A stretch of 46,999 bases of DNA from DATJGF01 sp035495315 (GTDB lineage: Bacteria > Verrucomicrobiota > Verrucomicrobiia > Limisphaerales > UBA8199): contig DATJGF010000108.1 of the NCBI GenBank assembly GCA_035495315.1, positions 1 to 46,999 on the forward strand. The letters run 5' to 3'. The translations under genes were made by a program, and so were the position numbers. Below, piece by piece: positions 7,687 to 16,545 of the stretch. How positions within the stretch are numbered: the first letter of the stretch is position 1; every line of letters begins with the position of its first letter. A model generated the notes under the pieces. That model was not told the origin of the DNA. It saw nothing but the letters and a program-made list of their open reading frames with translations, and searched no databases.

Positions 7687-8793
7687 GTGATCGACATCCA
7701 ATCGCAAACCGCTGAAGAGTTGCAGACCCAATTCAAGGCCTGGAGTCAACCGTTATACCGGGTGCCACAGCTGCTGGAATGGCTTTATGTCCATCGCGTC
7801 GATGATTGGTCGGCGATGACCAACCTGCCGAAGGCCTTGCGTGATCAACTGCGACAAACCTACACTCTGCGCTCGCTCGAATTAGTCCGCAAACAGGGTT
7901 CCTGGGACACGACGCAAAAATTCCTTTGGCGCTTGGCGGACCATGCTTTGATCGAGAGCGTGCTCATCCCTGCCAGCCCGGCACTGTATGGCGAGCCGAG
8001 TGATCGGCATACTCTGTGCCTTTCCACCCAGGTCGGCTGTGCGTACGGTTGCAAGTTTTGCGCCAGCGGGCTCGAGGGATGGAAGCGGAACCTCGGTGTC
8101 GAGGAAATCGTCGATCAGGTGATAGCAGTCGAGCGATGGAATACCTCTCAATCAGATCAAACCGCCGCGGGTCTTGAGGCCGGCATGGACCGTCTGATTT
8201 CGAACCTCGTCATCATGGGAATGGGCGAACCGCTCGCCAATTATGACAACCTGATTAAGGCGCTGAAAATCCTCAATGCGCCTTGGGGTGGCGGGATCGG
8301 CGCCCGCAAAATAACGGTCTCTACCAGCGGCCTGGTGCCTCAAATTCGACGCCTTGCTGATGAACCGCTGCAGCTGCAGCTGGCTATTTCGCTCCATGGC
8401 GCAACCGACGCCGTCCGGAATCGAATCATGCCGGTCAATCGCAAATACCCGCTCGACCAACTGATCGAGGCTTGCCGATATTATCAGGAAAAGAAGGGCC
8501 GAATGATCACCTTTGAGTACATTCTGATCCGCGGAATCAATGACAGCCCGGACCAGGTCGGCCCCTTGAGCTCTCTTGCTCGCGGGCTCCACGCCAAAGT
8601 AAATTTAATCCCCTACAACACTGTCGACGGCCTGCCTTGGGAGCGGCCAACGCAGGAAACCCAGGAAAGGTTTCTGCGCGGGTTGCAGAAGGCTAAAATA
8701 AGCGCGACGCTCCGTCGCGAGAAGGGGCATGATATTGACGCGGCCTGCGGTCAACTTCGGCTAAGGACCGAGCGCGAACTGGTGACCCGGTGA
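7687..8793 (+). CDS. rlmN: Dual-specificity 23S rRNA A2503 / tRNA A37 C2-methyltransferase RlmN
   Basis: A 368-residue radical-SAM enzyme that methylates C2 of adenosine 2503 in 23S rRNA and A37 of some tRNAs. The cluster ligands are C118, C122 and C125 (CAYGCKFC). C354 in IDAACGQL matches the methyl-relay cysteine (E. coli Cys355). MGMGEPLANYDN (SAM-binding GEP motif) and ISLHGATDAVRNRIMPVN are diagnostic. The start is GTG 7687 and the reading frame opens just before the family's usual N-terminal helical domain; length is normal. It has no obvious operon partner. Confidence 0.96.
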   Translation: MIDIQSQTAEELQTQFKAWSQPLYRVPQLLEWLYVHRVDDWSAMTNLPKALRDQLRQTYTLRSLELVRKQGSWDTTQKFLWRLADHALIESVLIPASPALYGEPSDRHTLCLSTQVGCAYGCKFCASGLEGWKRNLGVEEIVDQVIAVERWNTSQSDQTAAGLEAGMDRLISNLVIMGMGEPLANYDNLIKALKILNAPWGGGIGARKITVSTSGLVPQIRRLADEPLQLQLAISLHGATDAVRNRIMPVNRKYPLDQLIEACRYYQEKKGRMITFEYILIRGINDSPDQVGPLSSLARGLHAKVNLIPYNTVDGLPWERPTQETQERFLRGLQKAKISATLRREKGHDIDAACGQLRLRTERELVTR

Positions 8794-9262
8794 ACCGTAA
8801 AGCTCGGATCATCTCCTGTTTCCTCAACCTGGCTGTCGAGTATTCCAAAAGCAGCACCTTTTCAAAATCCGAAGGCGGGAGATCGAAGCTCGAAAAATCA
8901 AAGATCCAAAAGCCGAAACCGATAGCGTCTTGACTTGAATCGAATGCCGATCCTCAACGTTAGAACTTTTTTCGGCCTCGGAATTCCGATTTCGGAATTT
9001 GCCGCGCCTTTGTAGCTGGCTTCAGCTCGCTTCGGCTAGCCTCGTTCGCATTTGACAGGCAGTTTGAATGTTATCAGACTCCCCCCTGTCCAAACTGTCG
9101 GCGCCTTTTTTACAGCGGGAACCTGGGTAAGAGACCTCTGCGCTTGCCACCGCGTGTGCGATTTGAGTAGTCTAAAATCCGATAAAAAATGCCTGAATTC
9201 ATGCAGCCTAAAGGCACATTTGCTCTCTGTGGGCCAGGATTAGGCCTGAGGTGGCCGACCTT
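8794..9262. other. Long intergenic region with CCGAAA-type microrepeats
   Basis: 469 bases without a convincing gene. From about 8862 to 8920 the plus strand holds loosely repeated CCGAA/CGAAA units (AATCCGAAGG, TCGAAGCTCGAAAA, AAGCCGAAACC). From 8967 to 9000 similar units occur in the opposite sense (TTTCGGCC, CGGAATTCCGATTTCGGAA), so the two blocks could pair. A small open frame at 9052-9243 has an unlikely composition and no start signal. I see no strong sigma-70 promoter for the gene at 9263. Confidence 0.6.
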
Positions 9263-12241
9263 ATGAGCGAAGATTCAACCCTGGTCGGGCGAATGGGGGT
9301 AACCCGCGAGATTAGCTCGGAGGAGGATTTTGTTCCTGCTCTTCTGCCGTGGCTCATCGCCGCCGCCGCTTTGCTGTTTTATTTGGTTACCCTTAATCAT
9401 TGGGTTTCGTTCAACAGCATCGTATCCGTAGCCAATCTCTCCGGCTGGACGTGGCAACCTGAGTTGTATGGACCGGTTTACTGGCTGCTGACGCTGCCTC
9501 TGCGCCTGCTTCCGGCGAAGCTGATCCCTTTGGCGGTTAATCTTTTTTCGGCTGTTTGCGCGGTGCTAACGCTCGCCCTCTTGGCCCGCTCGGTCGCATT
9601 GCTCCCACATGATCGAACCGCTCAACAGCGTATGCGCGAGCGGAGCGCGTTCGCACTGCTCTCGATCCGGAGCGCATGGCTGCCGCCAGTCCTCGCCGTC
9701 CTGGTTTGTGGATTACAGCTGACTTTTTGGGAACATGCGACCGTCGGGTCTTGGGAGATGCTCGATCTGCTCATGTTCGCGTATGTCGTGCGCTGTTTGT
9801 TGGAATTTCGAGTTGACGGTCGCGATTCCTGGTTATTCCGCGCGGCGTTTGTTTACGGCGCTACAATGACTAACAACTGGGCGATGATTGGGTTCTTCCC
9901 AGTGTGGCTTGTGGCGCTCATCTGGATTAAGGGAGCTAACTTTTTCGACGGACGCTTTCTTTTGCGGATGTTCCTGCTGGGAACCGCCGGGATGTTACTC
10001 TATCTGCTGCTGCCGGTGGTAGCTGCACTAAGTGGCATCCAACTGAGCGTGTGGCAATTGCTTCGCGCCAACCTCGCCTCGCAGAAAACCTACTTGTCAA
10101 TGATGCTGCTGAGTAAAAGCCAGTTGTTTCAGGGGGAAAGGCCGTTATGGGTCCTCGCGCTGCCTTCTTTGCTTCCGGTCCTGGCGCTGTCCATCAGGTG
10201 GCCTTCGTATTTTGGTGATATCAGCAAGCTTGGTGTAACCCTGGCGACCTGGGTATTCCATTTTCTTCATGCGGTGTTGCTGGTGCTTTGCGTCTGGGTT
10301 GCTTTGGATCCGCAATTCAGCCCGCGGCACTATCAACCGGCAATGATGTCCTATGGCCTGCTTCTGTTGCCATTCTATTACCTCGGGGCGTTAAGCGTCG
10401 GCTATTTCAGCGGCTATTTCCTGCTGGTCTTCGGCGTGAAACCCACCGGCCGACTGAGGTTTGTGCCTCATTCATCGCCGCTAATCAGCAACACGATGTG
10501 CGGCCTCGTTTGGGCGCTACTGCTGCTGGCGCCCGGATTGCTCCTTTGGAGAAATTTACCTCAAATCCGGATTACCAATGGGCCGATGCTGCAGCAATTC
10601 GCGACGCTTTTAACGCGTAGTTTGCCGTCCAATGGCGCGCTCGTCCTGAGTGACGACCTGGGCCATCTTCTCTTAGCCCAATCCGCCTGCACCCAAAGCG
10701 GAAAGAGCAAAGATTTCGTTTTCCTCGATAGCAATTCGCTGACAGTTCCTGAATACTATTCCTTTTTGCATCGGAAGTACCCGCAGAAGTGGCAAACGAG
10801 GGTGCCCACTGGTGTGCAGGAAATCCCCGATGCGGATGTGCAGTTTCTCCTGTCCAAACTCTCCGAGACCAATGAGGTCTATTATTTGCACCCCAGCTTT
10901 GGTTACTATTTCGAAATTTTTTATCCCGAAGCGCACGGTCTTCTCTACAAGCTACAACGCTACAGCACTAACACACCCCTGGGTTTGCCGCCTGGCCAAC
11001 AGCAGATCGCAGAAAACGAGAATTTCTGGAAACAAATCGACGGACCCATCCTCGATTTCATCCAGTCTGCCTCGCGCAAACCTGTTCCCCCAACCCAACA
11101 TGGCCTCTGGCAGGGAGTAATCAAACCGGCCCTCGTTGCCGACGAAGGCAATCACGATGCCACCTCGTTAGGACGTTATTATTCGCTCGCACTCGATTAT
11201 TGGGGTGTGAAAATGCAACGTAGCGGACACTTGGCCGAGGCCGCTCGTCTCTTCCAGCGCGCGATTGACCTTCATCCTAACAACGTTGTCGCCGCGGTTA
11301 ATGGCGAATTCAATCGCAATCTCCAGGCAGGCAAGAAAGCTTCCGTGCATGTGTCGAAATCAGTCCAGGATGAGTTTGGGAAGTATCGGACGTGGGACGC
11401 GGTGATGCGAGAGAACGGTCCGTTTGATGAACCCAGTCTTTGTTATCAGCAAGGCAAGGTATTTTTTGAAGGGGGCAACTACACCCAGGCGGCACATGAA
11501 TTTTTGCGGGTGAGAGAACTCGCACCGGATAACGTTCCCGCTCGGCTGAGTTTGATTGAAGCCTGCCTGTTGCGGCATCGGGTGGATGAAGCACTGCGCC
11601 AAATCGAAGACATTCATGCCAATGAACCGAGCTTGACCCTTAGTTCCACCAATCAAACTGAATTGCTGGTCGCAGAAGTCGCGGCTCGGCTTGCAAAAAA
11701 AGATCTACCGGGCGCCGAGAAAGCTGTGGACACGGTGACGTCGAAATTCCCAAACGATACGGATGTGTTGGGTGCCGCGACCAAGGTATTTATGGATTTC
11801 CGGTGCTATACCAATGCTCTGGAAATGACCGATCGGCATTTGAAAATCAACCCAGACAATCCCGGGGTTCTTTTCAACCGCGGTTGTGCTCTGGTCCAGA
11901 TGGGTCAATTTGCTCCGGCGATCGAGTCACTCAGCCGTGTCGTGGATATGGGAACAAACAATCCGACAGAGCTGTATGAACTCGCCCGGTTCGTCCGCGG
12001 CCGAGCTTATCTCGGAAGCGACAAATTGGATGAGGCGGAAACCGACTTCCAAATACTGCAAAAGTCCCACCCGGATGCTTTTCAACCTTACTACGGCCTG
12101 GGCGAGGTGGCTTACCATCGCAGAGATACCAATGCGGCATTGGCCAATTATCAACGCGCACTCGATAACACGCCTACCAACTCTCCCGATGCTAAATCGA
12201 TTATCGAGCGGCTGCGTGACCTCCGGCCTGGCACGTTTTAA
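9263..12241 (+). CDS. DUF2723-type membrane protein with C-terminal TPR repeats
   Basis: About 992 residues, from ATG 9263 behind a GAGG motif 10 bases upstream (GTG 9251 is possible). The N-terminal half has roughly 10 membrane segments. The stretch HATVGSWEMLDLLMF...GATMTNNWAMIGFFP fits the DUF2723 family, which is related to PMT/GT39 mannosyltransferases, with the conserved acidic and Asn positions in loops. The middle (about 450-650) is a soluble domain. From about 640 there are six or more TPR-like helix pairs (AEAARLFQRAIDLHPNN, TQAAHEFLRVRELAPDN, APAIESLSRVVDM, ALANYQRALDNTP). The family is thought to glycosylate exported proteins or lipids; that is inference. A 9-base gap to the next glycosyltransferase gene implies cotranscription. 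Confidence 0.85.
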   Translation: MSEDSTLVGRMGVTREISSEEDFVPALLPWLIAAAALLFYLVTLNHWVSFNSIVSVANLSGWTWQPELYGPVYWLLTLPLRLLPAKLIPLAVNLFSAVCAVLTLALLARSVALLPHDRTAQQRMRERSAFALLSIRSAWLPPVLAVLVCGLQLTFWEHATVGSWEMLDLLMFAYVVRCLLEFRVDGRDSWLFRAAFVYGATMTNNWAMIGFFPVWLVALIWIKGANFFDGRFLLRMFLLGTAGMLLYLLLPVVAALSGIQLSVWQLLRANLASQKTYLSMMLLSKSQLFQGERPLWVLALPSLLPVLALSIRWPSYFGDISKLGVTLATWVFHFLHAVLLVLCVWVALDPQFSPRHYQPAMMSYGLLLLPFYYLGALSVGYFSGYFLLVFGVKPTGRLRFVPHSSPLISNTMCGLVWALLLLAPGLLLWRNLPQIRITNGPMLQQFATLLTRSLPSNGALVLSDDLGHLLLAQSACTQSGKSKDFVFLDSNSLTVPEYYSFLHRKYPQKWQTRVPTGVQEIPDADVQFLLSKLSETNEVYYLHPSFGYYFEIFYPEAHGLLYKLQRYSTNTPLGLPPGQQQIAENENFWKQIDGPILDFIQSASRKPVPPTQHGLWQGVIKPALVADEGNHDATSLGRYYSLALDYWGVKMQRSGHLAEAARLFQRAIDLHPNNVVAAVNGEFNRNLQAGKKASVHVSKSVQDEFGKYRTWDAVMRENGPFDEPSLCYQQGKVFFEGGNYTQAAHEFLRVRELAPDNVPARLSLIEACLLRHRVDEALRQIEDIHANEPSLTLSSTNQTELLVAEVAARLAKKDLPGAEKAVDTVTSKFPNDTDVLGAATKVFMDFRCYTNALEMTDRHLKINPDNPGVLFNRGCALVQMGQFAPAIESLSRVVDMGTNNPTELYELARFVRGRAYLGSDKLDEAETDFQILQKSHPDAFQPYYGLGEVAYHRRDTNAALANYQRALDNTPTNSPDAKSIIERLRDLRPGTF

Positions 12242-12250
12242 TTCCCGCCG

Positions 12251-13441
12251 ATGCGGGTCACCCATGTCATTACCCGGCTGATCGTGGGTGGCGCCCAGGA
12301 GAACACGGTTGCTTCAGTGTTCGGTCTGCGCCAAAAGCCAGGAGTTGAGGTGAGCCTGATTTCTGGTCCGTCACAGGGCCCCGAAGGATCCCTGGAAAAA
12401 ATGTTTACCAATGAAACGGGTCTTCTCCGGATTGAACCTTCGCTGGTGCGACCCGTGCATCCACTAAAGGATTACGTCGCACTAAAACACCTCGAATACA
12501 TTTTCAAAGAGCTACGACCTGACGTGGTCCATACCCACAGTGGCAAAGCAGGCATTCTTGGACGCCTGGCTGCGGCGCACGCACGTGTTCCCATCATTGT
12601 TCATACCGTGCACGGCCCTTCGTTTGGTGCTTTTCAAGGTTTTCTGCCCAACCTGATATTCCGCTCCGCCGAACGTCACGCCGCCCGCGTCACGACACAT
12701 TTTGTCGTCGTCGCTGATGCCATGAAGCGCCAATACCTGGCCGCCGGGATCGCGCGTCCCGACCAGTACACCCGCATCTTCAGTGGTTTTGTTCTTGAAC
12801 CCTTCCTCGCCGCGCGTAACGACCTGTCGCTCCGTGCTCAGTTCGGGCTTAAACCCGACGACTTCGTCGTCGGAAAAATCGCGCGCTTATTCAAGCTGAA
12901 AGGTCACGACGACTTGTTTGCGGTGGCTCCGGCTTTGATTCGCCAATGTGGGCGGATGAAATTCCTATTGGTGGGCGACGGCCCCTGGCGCGGGCGTTTC
13001 GAACAGAAAGTCCGAGACCTTGGCTTGGAGAACCACTTTGTTTTTGCAGGGTTGGTTCCACCGGAACGTGTTCCCCCTCTGGTAGGAATTATGGATGTAC
13101 TGGTACATCTTTCGACTCGCGAGGGACTGGCTCGCGCGCTACCGCAAGCGCTCGCCGCTGCCCGCCCTGTGGTTTCCTACAATTGCGATGGCGCCGGGGA
13201 AGTTTGTCTGGATAACCAGACCGGTTTTCTACTGGAACCTGGCGATGTATCAGCTTTGGAGAACCGTTTGGTGCGTTTGGCGCGCGAACCTTCTCTCGGT
13301 CGGCGGCTCGGAGAAACCGGTCAAGCGCTTGTTCGAGAGCGATTCAGCGTTCAACAAATGGTTGATCAACTGCATAGCCTTTATTCCGAGTTGCTCGAGC
13401 GGAACAGCCGCAAATCCACACAACCCGCCGCCGCGGTTTAA
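12251..13441 (+). CDS. GT4-family glycosyltransferase
   Basis: A 396-residue GT-B fold enzyme. The N-terminal domain opens with MRVTHVITRLIVGGAQENT, the GGAxxN acceptor-side loop usual in GT4. VVHTHSGKAGILGR and the C-terminal VGDGPWRGRFEQKV and LVHLSTREGLARALPQALA motifs follow. In the E-x7-E motif the first Glu is present (REGLAR) but the second position is Gln (LPQAL), a variant I believe is common in planctomycete and verrucomicrobial GT4 proteins. Donor and acceptor cannot be told. It follows the DUF2723/TPR gene by 9 bases and precedes a polyprenyl-phosphate sugar-phosphate transferase, so it likely extends a lipid-linked glycan. ATG 12251 is the natural start. Confidence 0.9.
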   Translation: MRVTHVITRLIVGGAQENTVASVFGLRQKPGVEVSLISGPSQGPEGSLEKMFTNETGLLRIEPSLVRPVHPLKDYVALKHLEYIFKELRPDVVHTHSGKAGILGRLAAAHARVPIIVHTVHGPSFGAFQGFLPNLIFRSAERHAARVTTHFVVVADAMKRQYLAAGIARPDQYTRIFSGFVLEPFLAARNDLSLRAQFGLKPDDFVVGKIARLFKLKGHDDLFAVAPALIRQCGRMKFLLVGDGPWRGRFEQKVRDLGLENHFVFAGLVPPERVPPLVGIMDVLVHLSTREGLARALPQALAAARPVVSYNCDGAGEVCLDNQTGFLLEPGDVSALENRLVRLAREPSLGRRLGETGQALVRERFSVQQMVDQLHSLYSELLERNSRKSTQPAAAV

Positions 13442-13541
13442 GTGGACAAAGAACGGAAACCCACACCTCCTGGCGTAATTGACACTCTGTTAGAGCCTTT
13501 TCCTTGGTAATGCACTCAGCATTTTTTAAGCTGAGAACGCC

Positions 13542-14585
13542 GTGACATTTCCGTTTAACGTTTACCTAATTACCACTGCCGGGGCATTTCTTGTGGCGGC
13601 GATCAGTTTGCCACTTTGGAGGCATTGGTGTGTTAAGCGGGGCTTGGTTGATGAGCCTGGCCGCAGGAAGATCCACGACCATCCTATTCCGTTGGCAGGT
13701 GGGCTGGCGGTCATAACGGCGCTGCTAATCCCAACACTGGTCTCGGCATACTTAGTTTGGTTCGAGAAGAGTGGAATAACCCATTTACCGATGTCGGCGG
13801 CACGGTGGTTGCATACCGTGGGGTTCCTGCCTCATGTGGATCCGAATACAACCAACCTGCTCAGCCACGGATTAGGAGCCCGGGGGCTCGAACTCACCGG
13901 GATTCTGGCCGGGGCGCTAGGCATGACGGTGCTTGGTTTGCTGGACGACAGTAAAGAGTTGAAACCAGCGGCGAAGTTCATCGGTCAATTCATCGTTGCC
14001 GGGCTGGTAGCAGTTAGCGGAGTGCGAATCACGTTGTTCGTCCATAATCAGCTTTTCCATTATACTGTGACGATTCTATGGGTGCTTACCGTGATTAACG
14101 CTTTCAACTTCATGGATAATATGAACGGCCTCTGCGCCGGATTGGGAGCCATCGGGGCATGGTACTTTGGAATTATGGCTGCCGCCGATGGTCAGTATTT
14201 AGTTGCTCTAATCGCATTTTTAACCTTGGGAGCTTTGCTCGGTTTTCTCCCATACAACTTCCCGCAGGCGCGCGCGTTCCTGGGCGATTCAGGCAGTCAC
14301 CTGATAGGTTATCTGCTGGCGGTGCTGGCTATCCTGCCACACTTCTACACGGTGAGCCATCCACGCCGCTGGGCGGTACTCATCCCCGTGCTGGTGCTCG
14401 GGGTTCCACTTTTGGATATGGCTTGGGTTGTGGGGCTGCGTTGGCGCAAGGGTCAACCTTTCTACATTGGCGATACCAATCATTTATCACATCGGCTGGT
14501 GCGCTCGGGACTAACCCGCACACAGGCTGTGCTGCTGATTTGGCTAATGGCCGCCGTCTTGGGAGGCTTGGTATACTTATGCTAG
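13542..14585 (+). CDS. WecA/TagO-like polyprenyl-phosphate sugar-1-phosphate transferase
   Basis: A 347-residue multi-pass membrane enzyme of the MraY/WecA family that moves HexNAc-1-phosphate from a UDP-sugar to undecaprenyl phosphate, the first step of surface glycan synthesis. Key motifs: RRKIHDHPIPLAGG (41-54), LGLLDDSKEL with D135/D136, NAFNFMDNMNGL (186-197), FLGDSGS (246-252) and HLSHRL (314-319). The last motif suits WecA/TagO rather than MraY, which has a PFFHHFE-type box. An insertion of about 40 residues between the first segments (74-115) is longer than usual. The start is GTG 13542, 100 bases after the GT4 gene. It ends 12 bases before the convergent ClC gene. Confidence 0.9.
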   Translation: MTFPFNVYLITTAGAFLVAAISLPLWRHWCVKRGLVDEPGRRKIHDHPIPLAGGLAVITALLIPTLVSAYLVWFEKSGITHLPMSAARWLHTVGFLPHVDPNTTNLLSHGLGARGLELTGILAGALGMTVLGLLDDSKELKPAAKFIGQFIVAGLVAVSGVRITLFVHNQLFHYTVTILWVLTVINAFNFMDNMNGLCAGLGAIGAWYFGIMAAADGQYLVALIAFLTLGALLGFLPYNFPQARAFLGDSGSHLIGYLLAVLAILPHFYTVSHPRRWAVLIPVLVLGVPLLDMAWVVGLRWRKGQPFYIGDTNHLSHRLVRSGLTRTQAVLLIWLMAAVLGGLVYLC

Positions 14586-14597
14586 GGCGCAGCGCTG

Positions 14598-16427
14598 TCA
14601 AGCGACGCCGCCGGTTTTGTGACTCGCCGCAATGACTTCCGAGAAAATACCCAGAACCTCGGCACGCGCCAACGCTCCAACCAACCGATTCTCCTTAAGG
14701 GTGTTCACGACGGGAATATTGCGTTGCTCGCTGGCCAATACTACGGGCAACACCTCCAAGAGTCGTTGATTGGGCGTGACGCACGGAGGGGGCGCGCGCA
14801 TCACATCATATGCAATCACCCCCAGAACCTCGTTCCCGGTGCCCAGATATTCCTTGAGGTCCTGCAGCGCGATGATGCCAACCAATTGGCCTTTGGCATC
14901 GACGACCGGAAGAAAGTTGTTGGCGCTGGTCAGAAATCGATTTGCGATTTCGCCAAAGGTAGCCGTCTCACGCACAGGGGGGACGGGGGCGCGCATCAAC
15001 TCACTCACGGTGCGTTCGGTCGCTGCTTCGGACGTTGTCGCTTCCTGCGACACGGTGAGGCCTTTGCGTCGCAACGGTTCAGTATAGATCGACTCAGGAT
15101 GCAACCGGCGAGCAACTAGCACCGAAACGACACACGCCAGCATCAGCGGCGGCATGAGGGAATAATCGAGGGAGATTTCAAAGACCATGATCATTGCCAA
15201 CAGCGGCGACCGGGTCGTAGCGGAGAGCATGCTGCCCATCCCCACCACTGCAAATACAGCGATTGGCAATTCTTCAGCCAAATGAATTTCCCTCAATATT
15301 AGCGCGGAGATAGCCCCCACCCCGGCGCCCAGAAACAAGGTTGGTGTGAATACGCCACCGACAGCGCCAGAACCGACGGTGGCGAGAGTCGCAATGAGTT
15401 TGGCCAGAAATAATCCCGTCAGGAAGAGCAGGCCATTAGCTTCCTGCGGGTATTCGCCAAGCAGGATCCGATTGGTAATGAAGTAGCCGTTGCCCCAAAC
15501 CCACGGAAAGCGCAAGGCGATGACGCCAACTATTAATCCACCAATAGCCAAACGAATGTAAATCGGCACCGAGATCCTCTTAAAAGCCTCCTCCGCTCGA
15601 TTCAACAGTTTCAGGAACCCGGCCCCCATCGCGCCGGTGACAATTCCCAACCACAGAAACCACGGTAATTGGGTAATGCTCTTGAATTCGAACGGGGGAA
15701 CGGTGTACCACGGTTTAATATCGAAGAAACTGCGAGAAACCATCGTCGCCACCACGGAAGCAAATACCAGTGGAGCAAAAAGACTCATGGAAAAATTCCC
15801 CAGCACGATCAAAGCTGCAAACACCGCGCCCGAGATTGGCGCATTATACGCCGCCGAAATCCCGGCAGCCGCCCCGCAGCCGACCAATAGGCGCAGGCGA
15901 TAGGGATGCCATTTTGCCAACACCCCCCACTTGGAGGCGAGGGTCGCCGACAGTTGAGTGATGCCGCCCTCCCGACCAATGGACCCGCCAGACCCAATCG
16001 TAATGAGCGAAGATAAGAATTTCACCATTCCATTGCGGAACGGCAGGCGACCATCGCCCGCGATAATCACCTCCAGCAAGTTGGTCGAGCGTTGTGGCCC
16101 AGCCAACCGCAAGCCCCAATAAAGCACCAGGCCCGCACAGAGTCCGCCAACGGTCGGTATGACGACCCGCTGCCAGTCGGCCATCATTTCGGCAACTTCG
16201 GAGGGTTCCCCGGGACTTCGCAAAAACAGCGCCTTGACCGATTCGGTGGCGTAATAAAAAAACAGGTTAACCAGGCCGCCAATCACACCAACGCCACCGG
16301 CAAGCACCAGGTGAAAGGCTTCTTCGCTGAAGAGCAGTTTTTCCCGAATTCGCAGGGCTCGTTGCCAATGGCGACGGAAGAATCCTTGTAGTTCGCCGAG
16401 AACCTTTGTGTTCGTAAAAAACGGCAC
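14598..16427 (-). CDS. ClC-family chloride channel/transporter with C-terminal CBS pair
   Basis: 609 residues, GTG start at 16427. The chloride-pathway motifs are GSGGS (145-149), GREGG (151-155; E153 is the gating glutamate) and GSGAVGGVFTP (352-362). The region matching the E. coli internal proton glutamate (ILFIIEEM) reads AVFAALIVL at 201-209, without Glu. That favours a passive channel over a proton antiporter, but the alignment is by eye. Two CBS domains fill residues about 460-595 (VSELMRAPVPPV, YDVMRAPPPCV) and probably sense adenine nucleotides. It lies convergent with the glycan cluster and divergent from metG (118 bases between the starts), so that gap must hold both promoters. Confidence 0.93.
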   Translation of the reverse strand: MPFFTNTKVLGELQGFFRRHWQRALRIREKLLFSEEAFHLVLAGGVGVIGGLVNLFFYYATESVKALFLRSPGEPSEVAEMMADWQRVVIPTVGGLCAGLVLYWGLRLAGPQRSTNLLEVIIAGDGRLPFRNGMVKFLSSLITIGSGGSIGREGGITQLSATLASKWGVLAKWHPYRLRLLVGCGAAAGISAAYNAPISGAVFAALIVLGNFSMSLFAPLVFASVVATMVSRSFFDIKPWYTVPPFEFKSITQLPWFLWLGIVTGAMGAGFLKLLNRAEEAFKRISVPIYIRLAIGGLIVGVIALRFPWVWGNGYFITNRILLGEYPQEANGLLFLTGLFLAKLIATLATVGSGAVGGVFTPTLFLGAGVGAISALILREIHLAEELPIAVFAVVGMGSMLSATTRSPLLAMIMVFEISLDYSLMPPLMLACVVSVLVARRLHPESIYTEPLRRKGLTVSQEATTSEAATERTVSELMRAPVPPVRETATFGEIANRFLTSANNFLPVVDAKGQLVGIIALQDLKEYLGTGNEVLGVIAYDVMRAPPPCVTPNQRLLEVLPVVLASEQRNIPVVNTLKENRLVGALARAEVLGIFSEVIAASHKTGGVA

Positions 16428-16545
16428 AGACTGATCTTAGGTCAAAATTCCACATTTGGCCATACCGGGAAGGACGCCAGGATCTTCGAGGTTTTCCAAC
16501 AGTCCAGTTGCCAAGGTCTGCCGGCTCCTTCAGAGTAATGGCGAG

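Noticed and set aside
9052..9243. Small plus-strand frame of 63 codons before the DUF2723 gene
   Set aside because: No Shine-Dalgarno, Cys- and Ser-rich random-looking product, and the region contains no conserved motif.
16428..16545. Possible T-box or other riboswitch upstream of metG
   Set aside because: The gap is only 118 bases, lacks the T-box core sequence and has no terminator/antiterminator pair that I can see.
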